NCBI RefSeq assembly: GCF_964199755.1
Contig: NC_133897.1
Coordinates: forward strand, 133,676,125-133,740,124
Direction: 5' to 3'
Source of the DNA: Larus michahellis
Taxonomy: Eukaryota; Chordata; Aves; Charadriiformes; Laridae
Length of the DNA stretch: 64,000 nt
Shown one piece after another: positions 24,189-41,787 of this stretch. The notes under the pieces are model-generated. The model worked only from the letters and a program-made list of their open reading frames with translations. It was not told the origin of the DNA and made no database searches. The translations under genes and the position numbers were made by a program. Every line of letters begins with the position of its first letter. Position 1 is the first letter of the stretch.

Positions 24189-27100
24189 TCAGGAGAGAAA
24201 AAGAGCTCTTAAAGCCTCGAGCCATTCATGTTTATCTCTGGTTTCTCTGACCCACCCCCTCGTCACAGATTATCAATAATGGCAAGTCTATCTACTAACA
24301 CGAACAACAGCAAGCAGGTCAGGAGATGCTAAGGAAAGGGAGGGGTTTCTCATCTCTTCATAAGAAAAACAGATTTCAGCACGTTGCAGAAGTAAATATT
24401 ATTTCTAGAAAATAATTAAGAAAAATAACCTATACATGAAGCACGTGGGTAGTTTGAGGAAGGGAACGGAACTTGATCAAAACCAAAAAAATATAGGAAG
24501 TAAAAGTATTACCAACAAAACATGTTTGTTCCTTGTGGAACTATCCCTGGCAGGTGAGTTAAGAACATAGCCATGGTGATTCAGAATAGCTCATGTGTTG
24601 CTCACATCACTTTGAAAGGAAATTTATCCCAGTGGTTTGTATAACATCGCTCATTCTTAGCGCTGATCTTAAAACATCTTTTCCATATGGGACAATTTTA
24701 AAATAAATACATATTTTTTTCCTATTAGCTGTAATAAAATCTGTCTGGAGCCCAAGTACGTTTGCAAAGAACCCGAATAAACCAAAAAACACAAATACCA
24801 GGAAAAAGCACACATTACCTCATCCATGAAGGGTAAAAATCTGATTAAGAACTATCTTTATACTCTAAACCAGGGATTACAGTGTCAGCAAGAACTTTTG
24901 CATAAATAAAAAAAAAAAAAAGATAACCATCAGCTTTCAACAGGAAAATATTCTTTAAATCCTGTGGGAAAATAGTTTAAATTCAACAATGTTCTGAAGG
25001 CTAACATGATCGTGTTCACCTTTTCATCAGGTCAGCTTACGTCCTGGCATCTTTAGGAGGCAAATGACAAGCAATTTATTATCACAATAGCTTTGGAGTT
25101 CCCCGAACATTTTATCTACAACTTCTCAAAGATGCTTTCTTCATCCTCCTTCAGCACTTCCCAAGTAAACTCCTAATTCTACTGAAATCAGTGGCAAAAC
25201 TCCATCTCTTCTGATAATCACTTCTACACTGACCTCCTTTTTTTTTCATTCAGGTCTTCTCAAATTTTAAGATAGAGAACAATTTTCAAAACAATGTGAA
25301 ACTCCGTTTCCAGTTGCATGTTTACTGTAGGCCCTGCAATTTTACCTTATACCTGCCTCAGAAGTCAAACATCCTGGCACAGAGCCTATCATAAATTTCT
25401 CTTTAGAAGCTCAGGTAAACAGCTGTCTGTCAGTGTAATAATAATTATTATTTTTAGAAGAATGTTGCTTCAATCCAGATAATGATGTGATGATGAATTG
25501 GGTTGAATTTATACAATAAAGGGGAGATTTTTAAAAGAAACATAACCATGTAACTAGCGGCAAGTTGTTCTGAAATCAAATGGCAACTGTTAAGGAACAA
25601 TCTACTGTTGCTCTTGTGAGAGTCAGAGAAGATAATACTGAGTTAATTAATACTAATAAGCAAGACTAAAGAGCTGTACAAGATCAGCAAGGGAGCACTG
25701 TCAGGAATCTGGAAAATGGCCCCCCCGTGAAGGACAGGTGTCAGCAGGCAGAGTTGCACAGTAAGAGGGGCTGCAGAGCGAAGGATGCGGCGCTGAGCAC
25801 CCAGTGCCCGTGCTCCAGGGTTTTCACCTCAGAATAGCTCTACTCTGCCATCATGGAAAAAATGCCCATTAGTAGCAGAGCATTTGGTGAGCACCTGGAC
25901 AATATATTGTTCTTTAGTTCTATCCAAAAGAAATCTGTTTGGGTTTGGGTTTCTCTTCCCCTAAAACCAGCCCAGGATGTTAATCAAAGCAGAGTGAGGG
26001 GTGATGACTAGAAGGTCTGCTTAGATATGATACTACCAATCTGAATTAAAATGTAATATGGATGCGTCAACAGATGCCTACATTCAGAGTATGCCTAGAT
26101 TTTAGAGCAAAGAAATTTCTTCTGGAAGGAAATAAAATGATCCACAAGGAAGCACCACTGGAATAGTTTCTGTTCTGCTTCGCTTTACTCTAGATTGTTA
26201 CAAAGCCTTGAGAAACAGTTGCCTAAATCTCAGCTTGAAGACAAATGCATGAGCCATAGCTGCTTATGGAGAGAACAAAACCAACAAACAAAATAATTCA
26301 GACACAATCGAGATGTTGTTGGGAAAAACACTTATGATATTTCCAAAACGCTTTTACAGATTAAACCTTTCCCTAAGAAGGACGCGTTAAAACTGACTGT
26401 GACACATACTATTTCTTCATTTTCAATCTAGACTTCCATTGCATTGTCTCTACTCTCCACCAGCAACAGAAACTAGATGCAACTAGTTTACTCAGTTACA
26501 ACGCCACGTCCCTGTGTTTTCAGTTACATCATACAGATAGTCTATCCTCTGCGATCTGTAAGGTTAGACACTGCAGCTTTCCAACTCAAATCTTTCCTAA
26601 AGATTGATTTCTTGCACCATCTCCAGGAAACGAACCAGCAAGAGCAAAACGACATAAAAATTCCTAATCATGCTGTTCTGCAGACACTCCAAAAGCTTCT
26701 GTGCACCTATCTCTCATTTAGGCTGCGAGATCTTGCTGGAAGAATTTACAACATCTGATAGGGGTATGACATCAAGGACAAACGGGCACAGGTTTGTGCT
26801 TGCAGCAGGTCCGTGCAGTGTTGCCAGATGACTGCACTTGGCCGGTGATGCTCAGCAGTGCTGCCTCCATTTCTTGCGTGGCTACAGTTTCCCTCTTCTC
26901 TCACAAGCCCCATGCCAGATAGGATCTACGTGCTCCCCCTGCCAGCCAGCCAGAACTCCATGATTCTCTTTAGTCAGCTTGGCACCAGCTCTGTCTTAGC
27001 CACTGGGGCAGGGAGGTGTACGCAGCGTACCTAAGATGCGGCGCGGTGAAGAGTCTGGTGGACACCTGCCTTTGCGTAGTGTCTCTTGCAGAAGCCAAGA

Positions 27101-28326
27101 GTCAATGACATGGACGGCCTCCAAGGTCATACAGCAAACTAATGAATAGGGAGAATTGTAGTAATAAATTCTTGGCCTCCAGCTCCCACTTCATGCAGCT
27201 CCAGCATTATACTGCTTCCCTAGTAACAGCCTCAGCATCACAGAGCGTACACACACCATGCAGCTTGGGCAGTTAAAGACACTGATTGATTTAACAGAAG
27301 CTTTAGCTTCTGCTAAATCAAATCACAGCAATTCTTGCTAGATGCCCATATGCAATATCAAGTTTTGGATTACCCTCAGCTGTTTATGGTCAGATTTTAA
27401 ACCAAAACTTTAAGTGGTCATTATTTTGGCTATATCTTTCTATTTGAAACTCGCTTAAGTGTCCTCTGCTTTATTTATGTCCGTCTGTGAAAGGAGTATA
27501 CCTCCTCTTACTCCATGCAGTTGCAGGAGTGAGGTGTGGAATGATTCTGGAGAGTCCCACGAAAACAAAGAGGTTGTGTAAACCTCAGGATTATAATTAT
27601 TTTCAGTTCTCCTGCATATAGGTCAAAAGACCAGCAGCACACTCCCAAGAAATAAAGCACGCCAGGAACGCGGCGGCTGCACAGGCCTGGAATCTGCACC
27701 GGCGCTCTTCGCAAGGCCGAATTCAGATCTCTATCAGTCTGACCCTACAGCACAGCCTTCATGGCTAAGAGGAGGGGAAACAAACCCGATACAGAGCTAT
27801 ATATATCTATATGTACATGTTTGTGTGTGTAGATACAGTCTCGCACACGTATGTGCCCATATATACGCATGTGTGTTCAGGGGGCATATAGAGTAATTTT
27901 CACCCTATCTAAAATAACAAATGATTGTACAAAACTAAAACATTTCAAGTAACAAAATTATCACACAAACCCTTATACATTATTCCTGTATTAACATGCC
28001 CCATTTAGCCACAGCTATTCAGCCCTTTCAAAAGTGGCAACACACCCATGAGACACAAGTACATTTTATTCTTCCCGAATGACCGGACAAGAGTTTCTTT
28101 GTATATATATTCACTAAATATTGCCTTTAGAAAGTCATCCCTGCCAACACTTTGCACACATGTCATGTACAACACGTGTCTTCTATTCTGAGCACACAGA
28201 AAAATGCTAATATCTCGTTTGCTGCTGTGGGAGAATGGACGACAAATGCTACCCACTAATAAATAGGCGGTGTAACTGGATGCGTTAGTATCTAATGAAA
28301 CTATAAGAAAGCTTTTCTTACTGTAT

Positions 28327-28362
28327 CTATAACATCTATAACATATATAACATCTATAACAT
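28327..28362 (+). repeat. Four tandem 9-bp units (CTATAACAT)
   Basis: Units at 28327, 28336, 28345 and 28354. The third reads ATATAACAT. Small intronic microsatellite-like array. Confidence 0.92.
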
Positions 28363-29478
28363 GCATCTATACTGGCAGTAAAACAATGATTTTGTTTACT
28401 ATTTCAGTATCTTCCGAGTAAATACGCAGCTTTTGTCTTTTAAAAAACATAAAGTGTTTTGTAGATGAGACTTGGTAATAAATACATTTATCAGCTTTTT
28501 AATGATTTAATTTTGATGGCATTTTGAAATGAAATACGGTGGCAAAAGTCTGAATTTGGTTTTGGTGTAAAAAGCATGAAAAGTAAAAAAATTAATTTAG
28601 TAAATCTAATAATAATCACAACATTATTAAATAGCCTAAAATATTAAGGTGTTTTATTTCTGCAATAGAAGCAATATTACTTTTCAGCGTGTATTTACTG
28701 AAAGAACAAAACATCAACTATTTTATTTAACAAAATAAAGTGTTTCTACTAATACACGTGCAAAACAAAGCTATTTTTTGAAGACAACACCGAAAAGTGC
28801 AGACTACCCTCCTTCCCTTAAATGAATACGTATTTATACAAAACCCTTACTCCTGAGAGTTGTGACGGATTTGAATAGAAAACTCATCGGTTTCTGTCAT
28901 CTTTCACAGTATTTTTGTTGTGTTCCTGCCAGGTTTGCTAAGCGGTCGTCTTTACTTCCTACCCCAAACCTGACCAGCACAGTGTGACTGTGAGCTTAAA
29001 AGCAGTGGCATATTGGATACCCATTTATATTCTATTTATTGCTCCACAAAGATTTATGACTTTTCCTCCAAATTTCCCTCCGAGGCAGCGTGACCATTTT
29101 GGAGACAAAGGGAGCAGCCGATTTGCCCGGGCTCTGCCGAATCACCTGATGTAAAATCCAGCTCCTCGGTGCTGAGAGCCTCCTCCTTTGTCTCCTCTCG
29201 CAAATCAGAAATCCTTTGGAGGATTCTCCTAAGTAGAAAAACTCAGGAGTTGGTTGGGGTTTTTTTTCTGTATTTCTGTATTATTTATTTCTGCATTTAC
29301 GAGCATTTCCCGACTGTGTCTCCAAAGGCAAAGGCAAAAGACGAGCTCAAATAAAACAAAACACAACACAACTAAACAAAGCGAAAAAACAGCCCAAAAC
29401 ACGAAAAAAACAAAGCGAAGCAAAACAAAATGCCAAGACAATGGAGTCTCTGGCAGGAAACCCCAGCAACTTATTCTG

Positions 29479-29656
29479 CGAATAGCTGTGTCACCGCAGT
29501 AGCGCTCGGAGGCGGAGGCTTGGGCAGCCGCCCCCAGCACCCCTCGGCTCTCACACCCTTCTCCCTCTCCCCTCCTCTCCCTCTTTTCCCGGGGAAGCTG
29601 ATCCGAAGGTAGCAACCTCCGCGTGAACCCTGGCATTGCAGCCACCCTGGCTGCGC
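29479..29656. promoter_or_regulatory. CpG-rich intronic patch, function unknown
   Basis: Thirteen CpG dinucleotides in about 180 bases, with a long CT-rich stretch (29550-29590), inside an AT-rich intron. A 138-codon frame crosses it on the minus strand (29229-29645) but shows no family and no splice support. It could be a regulatory element, an old GC-rich repeat or chance; only composition supports the call. Confidence 0.25.
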
Positions 29657-31348
29657 GCTGAACTCATGCAGAAGGGTAGGGTTATTTCTCAGTCTGCAAC
29701 GCAAACCTCCCAAGAATTTTCATTTTCTTATAAAATGTTTTGCTGGAAGCAACAGCGACACAAAGGTGTTGATACCATGGCTTGTCCCGTGCTACGTGAA
29801 ACGTAAGAGCCTGTGGTTTCCTCGGTGTATTGTATTTATTTTCATCAATGGAAAGAGGCGTTTTATGAAAAAAAAGTCTATCCTAAAAATGTTTCTCAAA
29901 AGAGCAATGATCTTTTAAATGGTATTAAAAAGTTTCTATTATTGAATTTTTATAATAATGACAACAATAAAAAGATTTTAAACCTGGCCTTTATTTTCGC
30001 TATCGCTGTATTGACTCAGGCTTTTCCATGAATGGCATAAATGAAAATCTTGTTTGACGATTAAGCAAATGATAAATTTTTGGTAAATCATTTTGAATAA
30101 CAAACCTTAACTTTCTTACCTCCTAAGCTGGAAGTTCAGCTTTTGTCACCAAATGAACACAGAATAAAAAATCTCTCAAAATAAATAGGTTTGAATTTAT
30201 ATGCTCACTTAAAAATACTCGTTACAGTTTACACGTAGTCAGTGAAGTGCTATTTAAAGAAGGGTGTACTGCTTATGCTCTAAGTAGTGTAAAGAAATGT
30301 ACAGATACTAAGGGCTTCCCCATAGGCCAAACCGCTTCAGCAAAGTGCTGCGCAGAGGGGTAACACAAAAGCTGTCCCTGCCCTGAGAATATCACAAAAC
30401 TTGATGTGGTGATGGGAAGGAAGGCAGGAGGGAACCAGCTAACAAGGTGAAGGGGATAAGCCCGGCAATGGGATACATATGGGACAGTTAACGCCGCTTT
30501 GGATTGATGAGCTTCGGGTGTTTTTGTGGGGGTAAATCTCCTGTTTTGTCTGCACATTCTCCAGAGAAGGTCTAGGCTTTTACTCTTTTCTAATACAGCG
30601 ACACCATTTATTCCTTAGAGCAAACATCTTTCAACTGAAGCACAGTGTACACTAGGCTGCATTCCCACGCTCGCTCCTCCTAACAACCATAAAACCGACC
30701 TGAGGGGCAGATAACCAAAAAGGCATCATCTGAGTTGGGAGCAGCTCCTCGTACCGCAAGGCACCGTGTGGTTCTTGCTCTTGCAGGATGTGAGGGCCAA
30801 AAGTTAAGAGGCAAAATCCTGCTTTCACAGTGTGAAATGGTGACTTCTTTTTCGGTGGAGTGAGAAGCAGGACAAGAATCACAGAAGCATTTTCCTTAAT
30901 CAGATTAATAGTTTCTGCAGAAAGGCAGGGCTGCTGGTCTACTTATTGACTTCTCTGGCATTGCTGCAGCAGATAATTTAATCCAGAGCATCTAACATGC
31001 TTTGAATCTGAAAATTCCTTCCACCGAGAAAGAATACGCAGAAGTAATGGCACAAAGGAACTTTCTGTACTGCTACTCCTCTTAGCAACTGGAAAGGCTT
31101 TTTCTTATGCTTTTCTGAATCATGTTTCCTGTTGAAAAAAGCATTGAATTAGATAATGTTACCGAAAGGACTACTCCTGCCATTATCATATACAATGCTA
31201 TTTCACCGAGCAACAGAAAAGGAACAAAAAGAAGATTTTTTTTTTTGCCCCCTGATCTTAAATGCAGCTTTTAAAATGTAATCATTTACAGCGGGAAAAC
31301 ATTTCTCCGCAAAGATGAAAGGCATTTCTGAAGGAGAAAGGAGCAAAC

Positions 31349-31498
31349 CGTTCCCGTCAGTCCGCCAAAGGGATATATGAAACTGAGACTCTGCAAAGTG
31401 CCGGGACGAGCCGGGAACCTACCCGCAATGCTGCGGGGGCACAAAACCCGGATTTCATGAAGCAAAACCAGCCAATGGCTGTTAAAACGCCGTGCGGG
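31349..31498. promoter_or_regulatory. CpG-rich intronic patch with CCAAT and homeodomain-like words
   Basis: Twelve CpGs in about 150 bases. It is followed by GCCAATGG (about 31471) and GGTTAATTAG (about 31497), a TAATTA core of the homeodomain type. It lies 1.0 kb from the 32421-32521 exon on its 3' side. A candidate enhancer by composition and motif only. Confidence 0.25.
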
Positions 31499-32405
31499 TT
31501 AATTAGTTTCACTTCTCCAATTTAAAAAGCTACAGTGGAAACAGATATAGAAGTACCACAGAGAGTTTTGTGGTAAAAAAGCAGCTGTGTAAAAGCAATT
31601 TACCTGTAAAAGGAAGCAAGAACAGAAATGCCCGTTTTCCTATTCCTGCTCCAATTGTTCAAATAGCCAATATTATGCCTCATTCCTCCAAGCGAAGGGT
31701 CTGTATCTGCGGTACTTGGGTAAAATAGCAAGGCTAGGAATACTGCCTATTATTTTTCAGTGGGAAGTACTGCTTTTTATGGAGCGTGCTCCACAGTGGG
31801 ACAAAAAAAAAAAAAAGTGAATTTTTCCCTCCTTCCCAGAGGAAAGCGAAAAATAATAAAAGACATAGTCAAATAGTATCCTCTGCTCTGTTAACTGAGG
31901 TTATGAATGCAGGACAAGCCACAAGTCCTGAGCACAGTCACCTGAACGCAGATTCCAAATAACGGACGCACAAGAAAACTGAAATTTCTGTATACCTACT
32001 CCAGTCCCACATACCTTTTCAAGGTGTGACACATACGTGTTTCATATAGTCAAATAGCACACTGCCTTTGATCAGCAAGAATTGCCATTTTTTGCTTATA
32101 TTCATAACATCCTATGTGGTATTTTGGGATGCCAATGAAAACAGAACTATTAGTTCTTGGCACAAAAGCCGGGGTCCATTTTCTGGCTCCTTTTTGAAAG
32201 ACATCAAACATACAGAGCTAGCTTAATGTGTCTTTTGGAGAACAGTAGGGCATGTTATTATCTACAGTTTTATGCAGCTTTTTACTAGACATGGTCAAAA
32301 CATATTTCATAAAGCAAAGATACAAAACCCAAATGTCAACGCATGCTGTCCCATGTCAAAGAAAAGACAATTTTGCTTTCAGACTCTTGAAATCAACCCG
32401 CACTA

Positions 32406-34923
<2,518 letters not shown>

Positions 34924-35038
34924 CTCGAATGAATAAGGGTGAGTGCTTTCAGTGCAAGTGTTAACCAAGAATCCGTCAAAGCTTCGATTTCTGCTCTGAG
35001 TTGTAACCAAGCCTCTCTTTTTGCTGGACCAAGAAGAC
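34924..35038 (-). CDS. EYA1: EYA1 exon [20 protein letters not shown]
   Basis: 115 nt. The acceptor CTACTCCACAG precedes GT-CTT-CTT, which completes the split Gly codon of the previous exon. The peptide reads [20 protein letters not shown] and then [17 protein letters not shown]. The exon ends TCG-AG|GTGAGT in phase 2. This is the helical part of the ED domain. LTLALKAL...IHSR fits EYA1 better than EYA2 or EYA4, whose versions I recall as ending differently (NSRPN, STRSN). Residues 105-141 of the 242. Confidence 0.96.
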
Positions 35039-35597
<559 letters not shown>

Positions 35598-35656
35598 CTT
35601 AAATCTTGACCGTTGTCGTCGGAAGACACGTCGTCAATGTGAACCTGGTCGCATTC
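35598..35656 (-). CDS. EYA1: EYA1 exon [19 protein letters not shown]
   Basis: 59 nt, too short for simple frame detection and found by its peptide. The acceptor TTGCCTTAG is followed by GAATGCGACCAG, giving [19 protein letters not shown] plus AG of a split Ser codon. The donor is AAG|GTACAG. The acidic loop [20 protein letters not shown] is a conserved hallmark of EYA proteins. It starts in phase 0, matching the phase-0 end of the exon at 60584. Residues 31-50 of the 242. Confidence 0.95.
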
Positions 35657-38600
35657 CTAAGGCAACAGAAAGACTTTATAATTTTCTTGATCTTGCAAAT
35701 CTCGAAAATAAAGCTATAAAAGGCTACGAACAATCTGCTCATCAGGGATATTTTTAATTGTGGAAATCAGTAGATGGCAGTCTTGTTAAAACAACTATTT
35801 TACCTATTCCTTGTGCTCATTTCTTAGAATAAATGCACACCACCATTAGCTACTACTGTTAAACGGCTTTCCAAAAACACATTTTTGTGTTTAGAAAGGA
35901 AAGTGGTTAAAAACAATTAGCATATGTGTTCCATAAACGTTCTTGTAGCCTTTCAGGTACCTTAAAACATCATGCTGCTCAAAGCTGATTCAGTCAGTGC
36001 ATAAGTGTAACTGAAACCAGACATTTTGGTAAATGTAACATATTAGAAAAATTAAACCTGATGCTAACCGCCAATGAAATTATGACCTCTGATTGCTGTT
36101 GAGCCACACACCAACACAGCCTGAGGCCAGTGTTTCAGAGGAGCGCAGACGAAAAATCTGTTCCTAGTTTGCCATTCATTTGAGAGTTGTGAGTTTCCTT
36201 CTCTCTCTTTGGTCTTAGTGCATGAAAGCAGCATGCAAAGATGAAGAAAATCTGAACAGAAATAGCCAAATCAAACCATCTTTCTTCAGCGACTTGTATG
36301 CAAACTAACATGGCACATTCATAATTAGCTTTGTCCATCACTAAATTAAAAATCGTAATGCATATTGTTTATCCACCAGAAAAACATTAGAACGTTACTA
36401 TTAACAATTTAACTTTTGGCAGGAAAACAAATAAACCTCTGGCACTCCAGATCAATCTCAATTCAATGCTTGAAACAATAATGGATTTCAATTATTTTAA
36501 TAATTTCCTCTTCTCTCTCTTAATGTGAAGTTCTATAACGCACATGATCTATTTAAAACATGAAAATACTGCAATCCTTTATTTTTGTGTTACTGCTTTC
36601 CTCTGAACAAATTTTTCTCTCTCCATGGATTTGTGAGGAAGGGAGGGAAGATAGAAGTGGAAAGAAACTCAAACCAGCTGTTCCCTAACAGAATTAAAAT
36701 CATGACCCTCAACCCTTTTTCTAAAACATCTATTTTCCAGCCAGCCCTCTCCCAGCAAGCAGCAAGCTCCAAGGAGGAAAAGACTTTGACCCTGTAACCT
36801 TCTCCTCCTCTCCTGAGGTCAACAACCTCAGATAAGAAAAAAGCTGAAGAAGTCTATTTGGCCTCACATGATGGCTGTGGATTCTAGACTTTTAAACACA
36901 CAGGTCTATGAAAAATGCCTCAGAAACTTTTCAAGCGCTTTGAAGAACAAGGTGTGATTGTACAAGGGTTTTGTACTTGCACAACATATACTTATTCTTA
37001 CTGTAATACATACTATTTTGTATTTTTACGCACAGGTAGCTTGTGCTAGAGAGAGAGGTAAGAGTGACAACCAGCACAGGAAAGACAATACTACATTTGC
37101 TCGTATTTAACCACCATACAGTGAATTTCCTCCTCAGGCAGACAAATGCATTAGGACACAGCTGAAACTACAAGTGTGAACATATGTTGCCAGGCTTTGA
37201 AAATCAACTTGGCTAAAAAAAAAAAGGCCAGAAGCTTCTTCAGCAAGTTATCAAATTCACAGAAATTAAGTTTTTTTTGTTTAAAACTGAAAGGAACTGT
37301 CCATTCAAATGCCTACAAAGTTAACAATTCAAATATGAAGTGTAAGCTAATGAAGGGACACCCTCTGAACCTGTGAGTTTGCCGCTGTAGTTGTTCTTCC
37401 ACTGCTCAGTGACTTCTCAAAGTCTCCATGGATAGAAAACTTAAGCTTGGGTTGTCAAAGCAGCAGTGAAAATTATCAAGTCAATAGCCTCCTCCCCCAG
37501 CTCAGAAACTATGAATGACAACTAGAACAAGTTACTGGAGAAGAGGATTCAAAATAGAAAACTAGGAAAAAGAAACAATTTTTTTTAGTAACTGCGAAAC
37601 TAAAGGAAGGAGTAGAAGATCAGCTTCTCACAGGAGCAGCTGAAAGAAGGAATAACTCAACAGACTTCCAAATTCAGTTCTCTCAGGGAAAAGATAGAGG
37701 CAGGAAAGATGACACCACTACATCTTAGATTCCACAGTTCGAGACGACCAGAGGACTTGGAATTTTAATTTACGCTGCAAGGTCTTGGGACGATCAGAAG
37801 CTCTGGGACATCACAGACATTATCCCCATTTGTCTAACCTTCTGCTTGGTAGGTAAAAAGTGAAGAATTTAAATGTTACATTAGAAACAGAAATCATGGT
37901 ATTGAAAGAAAGAGGAATTTTGGAGAGAAAAACCCAGAAAAGAAATTAGACGCTAAAAATTGGTGGGGTGAAGGTATAGAAATGGTGTCAAGAAATGAAG
38001 GAAAGTGAAGAAAGGGTTACAAACATCACAAATTCCAGGTGAAATACTGAATAGCAAGGGAAGAGATAGTATTCTCTTTTGTCAGTAATAAAAGAAGAAA
38101 AAAGTAAAGTCAGGAAGGGAATGAAGCAGAATTGAAGTAGAAGAGATACATGTTATAATTTGGAAAGGATTAAAGACCGATGTGATTGACGCCACGTTAC
38201 AACCAAAGGAAGGTCACAAACAGTGCACGACTGTTTTGTTCCTGCTGAGTGGCAGGACACAGCTTTGAGGCTAAATGCGAGCTTTGAGTGCCAGGTATTT
38301 TTTCATCCTGTCTAGCTGACTCGGACTTGGGGATAATGAGTGATGGGTGCATTTTTCAACCCCTGAACACGGGGAGGAAAAACACTCATTTAGCAATCGC
38401 TCTTTTAGCAGTAAAGTTACTATGGAATATCTCTTCAAAGAAGTCAATTACCTGCTCACCCTTAACTGATCTGGTCCAACCGTCCTTCAGAACACCTTGC
38501 ATCTGTTTTCACCTGCTTGCTTTGTGTGGAGCATTTTGTTCATGAGGAAAACCTACCTGAGACGCTGTGCAGTCCCCTGATTAGTTATAAGCAAGCACCC

Positions 38601-41002
38601 ACATATTCAACATTTTAAAATAGCAGTTGACTCCATACGCACCATAATCAGGGATATGCTAAAATGACGTTTGCCACTGAGCAACAACTAAAGTATGCAC
38701 CTCCAGCTAGTACATTTTTGCAAAGATACATTTTAAAATATTATATAAAATATTTTAATATCAATACAAAGACTCATAAAATCTTCAAGTACTTCCCAAA
38801 AAAGCTTCCGTGATGGGAGCCAACTTAGAGCTATGCAGCTATTCAGAAAAAAAAAAATAAATACTGATTTGTTTGCAAGCTTACTATTTCAAACTTTTAC
38901 AGATATATTTGACACTTTTGTAAAATTTCCATAGGAAGTACAGTACTACTATTCTGCTCCTAATTTCTCTGGCAAAGTGATATCTGAAATTAATATTGAA
39001 AGTCCCTGTAGAAACACTATAAATACATGTTATTTATGCAGATGTATTTTATTACGATAGAACCAGTTTAGCAGTCCGCTCCAAAACAGAACATTAAAAT
39101 TGTTGGATTCTCTTTTAAAATAGGCTGAATTGGCAAGTAAGGAGCAAAATATCCTGTGGCTTATGTATAAAGATTATGCAGCAAGCTGTGTTTTGCTCCT
39201 AAAGGTGTTGACCTTGCAACTTCAGTGTATCCAGTTTGAAATCTTCATGAGGGACTACAAGTGATGACATGTTTGCACTGAAGGTTTGGATTTCAGTCAG
39301 ACAGGCTGAGATGCAGCTCTGCACTTTGGGACCAATCCCTGGAAAAGCAAAATGCACTTGGTATACTTCAGGGATAATACTTTCAGAAGGGCAAAGCATC
39401 TTAGGCATCTAAACCTTGTTCTCACATAGGTCTTCTAAACTGCACTGATTTTAATGAAACCCTTGCCATTCGCATTAGAAAATTAGGTATTACATACAGA
39501 ATCTTTAAAAGATCTTATTCATGGTGCCGCATGCATGTTCTGTGTCTGAGGGTCAGACATGGGATAGGACAGGTATTTGCAAAGGGTAATTTAGCCTAGG
39601 GAAGCAACGCTGCTCTGATTCAGATCTCTGCTGCAGATCCCTTGCAGCAGTAACTAGCAATCATAGGGCAAGTTGAAGAAGAAACCCAGAGCAGTTGGTT
39701 TTTTGTGGTTGGTTTTCTGTGGGATCAGCACACTAGCTTGATGGCCGCTGTGGGAAACGTCAGGAGAGTGGGGCTGGGAGGTGGAAGCGGAACTGGTCCT
39801 CCTGGCAGCTGCCCAAAGCAGCACCTTCAGAGCTACCTCAGTTAAGTGCCATCTGGAAGCTGGGGAGGTTTGTTCAAAGGGCTTCATGGAGAATTAAATT
39901 TTAAGAAAGAATTCGGGGCAGAGAGAAAATTCATCTTCTGCAAAGGGAGAGCGTAAGTCTTTTCAGTTCAGGAGAGGCAGCACGGAAGACAGCAAGCTGT
40001 GAAATGCAGGAGGATTTAAAAACCTGCAGGAGGGACACCCCAGCAAAAGCTGTTGGCAAGGGAGAGAAAGGAGACATTTCCTACACACCTACACACCAGT
40101 GCAAGTTTGGATGAGGGAGGATGCTAGATAATTGATATAAAACATTAGTAACATGCTCAAAGCATGCTCAAAGATACAATACTAATGATGATATTGGGGG
40201 TTGTCTCTGGACTTACCAATTAGCCTAAGGGAAAATGAGTGTGTCGGTACGTAACTCAGCAAATCTACCTATAGTAGTTTAAGAAGTTACTGTCCATGTG
40301 GTCCTTTGCTGTTCTCTCGCACAGCTGGCTTGCACGGATCCACGTGCTTGTGCCCCTCAGACCTTCCAGTGCCACAACTGGTGGCTTAGCTTGAAACAAA
40401 TCTCCTGCAGCAGCTCAATTAAACCAACAGACATTGCACGGAGTTAACTGAGGCTTGTTTCTACGTTCCCTTCCACCAGCTCTGCTTTGGGGCTTGAAGC
40501 AGCAGCAGATACGTGCTTGCTGGAGCTCTGTAAAACTGCTGCAATCATTTGCTAAGTGAAAATATGTCTCCAGTGAAATGCAGCAAGCCAAAGAAAAACA
40601 ACAATTGAAAATGAATGACTAGATGAGTCTAGCCTAAGACTTGTACATGGAAAGCTTGTGTCTTCTCCCTCCTCCATTCCCAAAGCATTTGCTAACTCCT
40701 TCCTGCTAACTTTTCCGCCTTCTCTGTTCTGTTTTTGTATGACGAGCCAAAAACTCCCAGAGATGCTCCACAGTCATCATTCACAGCTCTTAAAATGCCT
40801 GGACCTATGCAGTCTTCTGGAATCCTTCCTTTAAACTAACTTAGGATCTTTAGAAAGATTCATATGCAAAGCATTAAGTTATGGCAGAAATGTTCTGCAA
40901 ATATTTATGTTACTCTGCTCCTTTGCTACCACCCGTCAAGTTGTGCACTTCTGCCATAATTATGTAAAATATGCCTCACTACTCACTTTACTGTAGGAAA
41001 AT

Positions 41003-41026
41003 TAATAATAATAATAATAATAATAA
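41003..41026 (+). repeat. (TAA)8 microsatellite
   Basis: Eight uninterrupted TAA units in the large EYA1 intron. Confidence 0.95.
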
Positions 41027-41787
41027 AAGAGATTAAGGCGGTTACAAGAGTTCCTCTTATCTGTGCCAATACTACATGCCAAGTGGAGTGACGTAACGAC
41101 TCGCACACTGATCATTGACATTTCTGCATTACAAAACTAACAAAAATAAATCCAATAATTCTGCTGTCTTTGAATAAACACTGAGTGTAAGATAACTCTG
41201 GACAAGTTTGCACATTATGAAAAGGAATAACGTGAAAAATATTATGAACATAGCCTCAGAAGATGCCAAAGTATTACAGTCCCAAATCTGCTGATTATAA
41301 CTAAAATGCATTTCCACGTTTGGTTAATCTTCTTAATTTACCATGAGAAAACTAACACCATGCTGTCAACTAATTGTTTCAATACCTTAGTCTGCAAAGT
41401 CAAATGAGTGGGGTGGGGGCGGGGAAATCAACAACCACCCTTCAGAACAAGCTATTTTCATTTTGCCTTTACATCAGCGTGCCCATTGAGACAGCCTGGA
41501 AGCTGGCCAACTCACAGGAAATGATTGCTGGGATTCTCTGTTCCTCTCATATCTGTCATTACGCAATTATATCCACTGCTTCATTTTCCCTACTGAACAG
41601 TAGAGAAATTCGGCCATGTACATGTGAGAACAGATCTGGCAAAACAAGTTAAAGCTGCAATCCTTTATAAATGGGATGTATCTGAAAAAAATCCTAATTA
41701 AAAAAAAATAAATCCTCTAGTGTACACTGCTGTGTTTTTATGCAGCTTTTTACAACAGCAGTATCTGTTTATGTCTTTTCCAGAAAT

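Noticed and set aside
29229..29645. 138-codon minus frame in an EYA1 intron
   Set aside because: No conserved peptide and no splice support; it is explained by a CpG- and CT-rich patch.
36585..36797. Short overlapping frames on both strands in the large intron
   Set aside because: Length of 60-70 codons, no family and no splice-site chain; expected by chance in 25 kb.
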